From Peribacillus butanolivorans (lineage in GTDB: Bacteria; Bacillota; Bacilli; Bacillales; DSM-1321): 64,000 nt of DNA. This document shows positions 60,873 to 64,000 of the stretch, piece by piece. The notes under the pieces are model-generated. The model ran no database searches and was not told where the DNA came from. It was given only the letters and a program-made list of their open reading frames with translations. Made by a program: the position numbers and the translations under genes. Within the stretch, counting starts at the first letter, position 1, and every line of letters starts with the position of its first letter. The stretch lies in assembly GCF_001273755.1 (NCBI RefSeq), contig NZ_LGYA01000005.1, positions 376,712 through 440,711 of the forward strand, written 5' to 3'.

Positions 60873-62855
60873 ATGAATAATTTTCTTAAAAAGAGCCAGC
60901 ATTTATTTGCAAATAATGTACTAGGCTTTTTCTTTATTGCGGTATTAATGTTTCAGATTAAAACTTATATTGGATATCGAGTTGAATTTAACTTAGGTAT
61001 TGAAAATGGACTACAACAGTTTTTGCTATTCATAAACCCGATTAGTTCAGCTATTTTATTCTTTGGGTTGGCATTACTGGCGAAAGGTAAAAAATCGTTT
61101 AAATGGATTATTCGGTTGAACTTATTGATGTCCTTTTGGCTATTCTGCAATATTGTATACTACCGTTCATTTACCGATTTCATTACATTACCAACCTTGA
61201 CACAAGTGCGAAATAATGCCGGAGATTTGGGACCGAGTGTTTTAGAATTATTTAAACCCCATGATGTACTTTATTTCCTTGATACGGTTCTTTTAATTGT
61301 TTTATATAAATTCAAAGACTTTAAAGTGGAAGACATCAAAGTTAAACGTCGTACAGTTGGAATGGTTTACCTTGCAGGACTTGCAATTTTCGCGATCAAT
61401 TTGGGACTTGCTGAAAAGGATCGTCCGCAATTATTATCGAGAACGTTTGACAGGAATTATATTGTGAAATATCTAGGCATGTTTAACTATACTGTCTATG
61501 ATGCGGTTCAGAATACTAAAACCTATGCTCAGCGTGCAACAGCTAATAGCACGGATATCGCAGAAGTCGTCAACTATACAAAAGCGACAAGCGCTGAGCC
61601 TAATCCTAAATACTTCGGTGCAGCTGAAGGGAAGAATGTTATATACTTGCATTTGGAATCCATGCAGAATTTCTTGATTGACTATAAGTTGAATGGAGAA
61701 GAAGTAACTCCATTTTTAAACTCACTTGCACATGATAATTCTGATTTCATGTACTTTGATAATTTCTTCCATCAAGTTGGTCAGGGTAAAACAGCGGATG
61801 CTGAATTCATGCTCGAAAATTCTCTGTTCGGTTTACCACAGGGGGCAGCATTCACAAACCGATCTCAAAATACGTATCAAGCGGCACCAGCGATTTTAGG
61901 ACAAAAAGGATACACATCTGCTGTGTTCCATGGTAATTATAAATCTTTCTGGAACCGGGATAATATGTATAAGTCTCTTGGCTTTAATCAGTTCTTCGAT
62001 GCAAACCATTATAATATGGAAAATAAAGAAGAAGTACTAAGTTATGGATTAATGGATAAGCCTTTCTTTAAAGAATCCATTCCTATGTTAGAAACACTTA
62101 AACAGCCTTTCTATACAAAATTCATAACAGTATCTCACCATTTCCCATATGCTATGGATCAGGAAAAAGCAACAATTGGTAAACAAACAACGGGTGATGC
62201 ATCGGTTGATAGTTACTTCCAAACTGCACGCTATGCCGACGAAGCGCTTAAAGAATTTTTCGATTATCTGAAAAAATCAGGCCTATATGATAACTCGGTA
62301 ATCGTCATGTATGGCGATCACTATGGTATTTCGGAAAACCATAAAGAAGCCATGTCAAAGGTGCTGGACAAAGAAGTGGGCACGTTTGAGAATGCCCAAT
62401 TACAACGTGTACCATTATTGATTCATGTTCCAGGCGTTGAAGGCGGGGAAATGCATCAATACGGTGGACAGATAGACCTTCTCCCAACATTACTACATTT
62501 GTTAGGGATTAAATCAAATGATTATGTACAATTCGGTTCAGATTTATTATCAAAAGATCATAATGAAGTAGTACCTTTCAGGAATGGAGACTTTGTAACG
62601 CCAGATGTTACTTCCATTAAAGGAAAGTACTATGATACTAATACTGGAGAATTGGTCGAGGAGAATGAAGACATTCTCAATTATAAAACGAGAGCTGAAA
62701 AGATGCTTAATTTATCCGACCAAGTCGTAAACGGAGACTTACTCCGATTCTATACTCCAAATGGTTTTAAACCGATTGATCCGAAGGATTATGATTACAC
62801 ATACAATGAAGAAGATTCAAAAGAAGTTGATTCAAAAGTTGATTCTGATAAATAA
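60873..62855 (+). CDS. ltaS: Lipoteichoic acid synthase (LtaS family)
   Basis: Polymerises glycerol phosphate from phosphatidylglycerol onto a glycolipid anchor at the outer face of the membrane. The 660 residues have five N-terminal helices (to about 178) and a large extracellular sulfatase-like domain. Catalytic Thr307 lies in GQGKTADAEF and a Mn ligand Glu262 in HLESMQ; later ligands are in VSHHFPY and YGDHYGIS. A signal-peptidase site A-T-A (222-224) fits the known cleavage of LtaS. Bacilli have several paralogues; which one this is cannot be told. Confidence 0.95.
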   Translation: MNNFLKKSQHLFANNVLGFFFIAVLMFQIKTYIGYRVEFNLGIENGLQQFLLFINPISSAILFFGLALLAKGKKSFKWIIRLNLLMSFWLFCNIVYYRSFTDFITLPTLTQVRNNAGDLGPSVLELFKPHDVLYFLDTVLLIVLYKFKDFKVEDIKVKRRTVGMVYLAGLAIFAINLGLAEKDRPQLLSRTFDRNYIVKYLGMFNYTVYDAVQNTKTYAQRATANSTDIAEVVNYTKATSAEPNPKYFGAAEGKNVIYLHLESMQNFLIDYKLNGEEVTPFLNSLAHDNSDFMYFDNFFHQVGQGKTADAEFMLENSLFGLPQGAAFTNRSQNTYQAAPAILGQKGYTSAVFHGNYKSFWNRDNMYKSLGFNQFFDANHYNMENKEEVLSYGLMDKPFFKESIPMLETLKQPFYTKFITVSHHFPYAMDQEKATIGKQTTGDASVDSYFQTARYADEALKEFFDYLKKSGLYDNSVIVMYGDHYGISENHKEAMSKVLDKEVGTFENAQLQRVPLLIHVPGVEGGEMHQYGGQIDLLPTLLHLLGIKSNDYVQFGSDLLSKDHNEVVPFRNGDFVTPDVTSIKGKYYDTNTGELVEENEDILNYKTRAEKMLNLSDQVVNGDLLRFYTPNGFKPIDPKDYDYTYNEEDSKEVDSKVDSDK

Positions 62856-62869
62856 GGGGTTAATAAAAA

Positions 62870-62908
62870 AACAGGCAGGAAGCAATAGCTTCCTGCCTGT
62901 TTTTTTAT
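62870..62908. terminator. Bidirectional terminator between ltaS and the RraA gene
   Basis: A 14-bp stem (AACAGGCAGGAAGC / GCTTCCTGCCTGTT) around AATA, with seven T residues on the plus strand and A residues on the other flank. Confidence 0.9.
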
Positions 62909-62940
62909 AGTTAAGGGGATAATTTTAATAAGGCAGTTCT

Positions 62941-63561
62941 TTAGGATTTTGCAGTCATCATGGCAATATACTTCCTGATTTCATCAGGCTTTCCTGCATA
63001 CTTTTCTGCACGCTGTTCATCCTTTATGATTTTATCTTTTGCTTTTTTTAATATTTCTTCACAAATAGCTTGAGGGACGACCACGACTCCATCTACATCC
63101 CCTATTATAATGTCGCCTGGATATACAGTGACACCACCACAGGAAATTGGGATATTGGTTTCACCCACACCAGCCTTTCCACTTGAGGCAACAGTAGTCC
63201 CTTTACTGAATACAGGGAAATTTAGATCTTTAATGGCTGCTAGATCACGAATAACTCCATCGACGACGAGAGCTTCAATTTCCATTGTTTGCATCATGCC
63301 CACAACAAAGTCACCAGCGATAGCTCGGTATGTATCCCCTTTGCAGTCAACAACTAATATGTCCCCTGCCTGGGCCTCACCGATTGCCTTTAAAACGGCT
63401 GAATTATCACCGACTGGTACCTGGACAGTTAATGCACGTCCGGCAAAATGATATTCATCTTTTAGGGGTTTAATTGCTGAGTCTAGATTGTTCAATCCAT
63501 CCATTGCATCAGAAATGGCCGTGGTAGGTAAAGCTTTAAACTGTTGAATGAGACTAACCAT
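62941..63561 (-). CDS. RraA-family protein (HMG/CHA aldolase-like)
   Basis: A 206-residue member of the RraA / 4-hydroxy-4-methyl-2-oxoglutarate aldolase superfamily. The family's metal and pyruvate-binding loop is present: GDILVVDCKGD, GDFVVGMMQT and VVDGVIRD (the R-D pair), then GVTVYPGDIIIGDVDGVVVVP. Members are either oxaloacetate decarboxylases/HMG aldolases or RNase E inhibitors; the RNase role is unlikely in bacilli, which lack the E. coli degradosome. AAGGAGG ribosome site. It stands alone. Confidence 0.88.
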   Translation of the reverse strand: MVSLIQQFKALPTTAISDAMDGLNNLDSAIKPLKDEYHFAGRALTVQVPVGDNSAVLKAIGEAQAGDILVVDCKGDTYRAIAGDFVVGMMQTMEIEALVVDGVIRDLAAIKDLNFPVFSKGTTVASSGKAGVGETNIPISCGGVTVYPGDIIIGDVDGVVVVPQAICEEILKKAKDKIIKDEQRAEKYAGKPDEIRKYIAMMTAKS

Positions 63562-63871
63562 GAAAATAAGTCCTCCTTAGGATTATTGGAATATAGCCTA
63601 ATTATAACAATTTTTATAATTTTCGGATAATAGGTATAGGTTATCATTCTTTATAATTTTTAGACACGTTCGTAAATGTACATAACAACCAGTGAACGTC
63701 AGTAAACTCAAAACAGACTTTTCCGAACGACTTATATCGTACAATTCAATATAAAAACGAACCGTTCGCAAATGTCTACTTAAACGAACAGTAGCAACAA
63801 TGCTATACCGCCCATTTCGGCAATTTTATACGCTAAGAGAATTCCAACCTGAAAAGTCGATCTCCTCTACG
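63562..63871. other. Gap with CGTTCG-type repeats before an insertion sequence
   Basis: No gene. CGTTCGTAAATGT (63667) and CGTTCGCAAATGT (63763) are near-identical, and GAACG/CGAAC motifs recur at about 63694, 63724, 63758 and 63785 without fixed spacing. Confidence 0.4.
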
Positions 63872-64000
63872 TGAACTGCACCCCAATTGTTAGACACAAC
63901 TAACAATTGGAGGTGCAGTTTTTTATGGCGAGATTTTCTTCAGAAGAAAAAATACAGGCAGTAAGACAATATATAGATGGTAATGAAGGTGAAAGCATGA
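63872..64000 (+). mobile_element. Left end of an IS3-family-like insertion sequence (cut by window)
   Basis: The presumed end TGAACTGCACCCCAATTG (from 63872) begins with TG, as in the IS150 group. ACTGCACC and AATTGTTA pair with TAACAATT and AGGTGCAGT, followed by five T residues. The stem therefore works as a terminator that would shield the transposase from outside transcription. A transposase frame follows. Confidence 0.7.
63925..64000 (+). CDS. IS3-family transposase OrfA, N-terminal fragment
   Basis: ATG 63925 with GGAGGTG 9 bases upstream starts MARFSSEEKIQAVRQYIDG, which resembles the helix-turn-helix start of IS3/IS150-group OrfA proteins. Only 25 codons are in the window, so the family assignment is provisional. 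Confidence 0.65.
   Translation, partial: MARFSSEEKIQAVRQYIDGNEGESM

Overview
The window is low-G+C Firmicutes chromosome, most likely from a spore-forming Bacillaceae close to Bacillus simplex / Peribacillus. This is inferred from gene content and order; no search was run. The left 23 kb follows the Bacillus subtilis backbone: yvcD-trxB-nudix-rapZ-glmR-whiA-crh, clpP, a tRNA-Arg(CCG), sigL, the cggR-gapA-pgk-tpiA-gpmI-eno glycolytic cluster, secG-est-rnr-smpB and the tmRNA gene. Control sites of the expected kinds are readable in the DNA: a CtsR box before clpP, cre-like boxes before sigL and tctC, a two-module CggR operator before cggR, a Fur box before the siderophore importer and a candidate DesR site before des.

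From about 23.3 to 28.6 kb the window becomes accessory. A divergent tetR/DHA2-efflux pair sits between two 38-bp inverted repeats of the Tn1546/Tn3 type. Just inside the left repeat is a decayed 3' end of a Tn3-family transposase, so the pair looks like cargo of a dead, transposase-less transposon. Beside it lie a 3 x 20 bp AT-rich tandem repeat, a secreted family I.4 lipase, a 5 x 20 bp degenerate repeat and a frameshifted NERD-domain gene.

From 28.6 to 42.8 kb there is respiratory and organic-acid metabolism. It includes the ApbC/Mrp ATPase SalA, a Cys-type formate dehydrogenase with its DUF1641 partner and FdhD, a LysR regulator with an AEC permease, and a tctCBA tripartite tricarboxylate transporter followed by a CitST-like two-component system. 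The formate dehydrogenase mRNA leader carries a long hairpin that looks like a terminator and also buries a strong Shine-Dalgarno and start codon.

From 43 to 64 kb come the membrane-fluidity module des-desK-desR, msrA, an OmpR-type two-component system with a PepSY protein, a TPR protein, a DnaA-box cluster, the sporulenol/squalene-hopene cyclase sqhC, an M14 carboxypeptidase, a yclNOPQ petrobactin-type importer, a 1.3-kb gene desert with decayed coding sequence, a lipoteichoic acid synthase and an RraA-family protein. The window ends in the left end of an IS3-family-like element.

The observations most worth checking are the Tn3-derived efflux cassette, the fdhF leader hairpin, the DnaA-box cluster at 50.6-50.9 kb, and a displaced copy of the eno 3' end downstream of eno that may mark a past insertion. 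I did not find a convincing multi-gene defence or biosynthetic system of a new kind.
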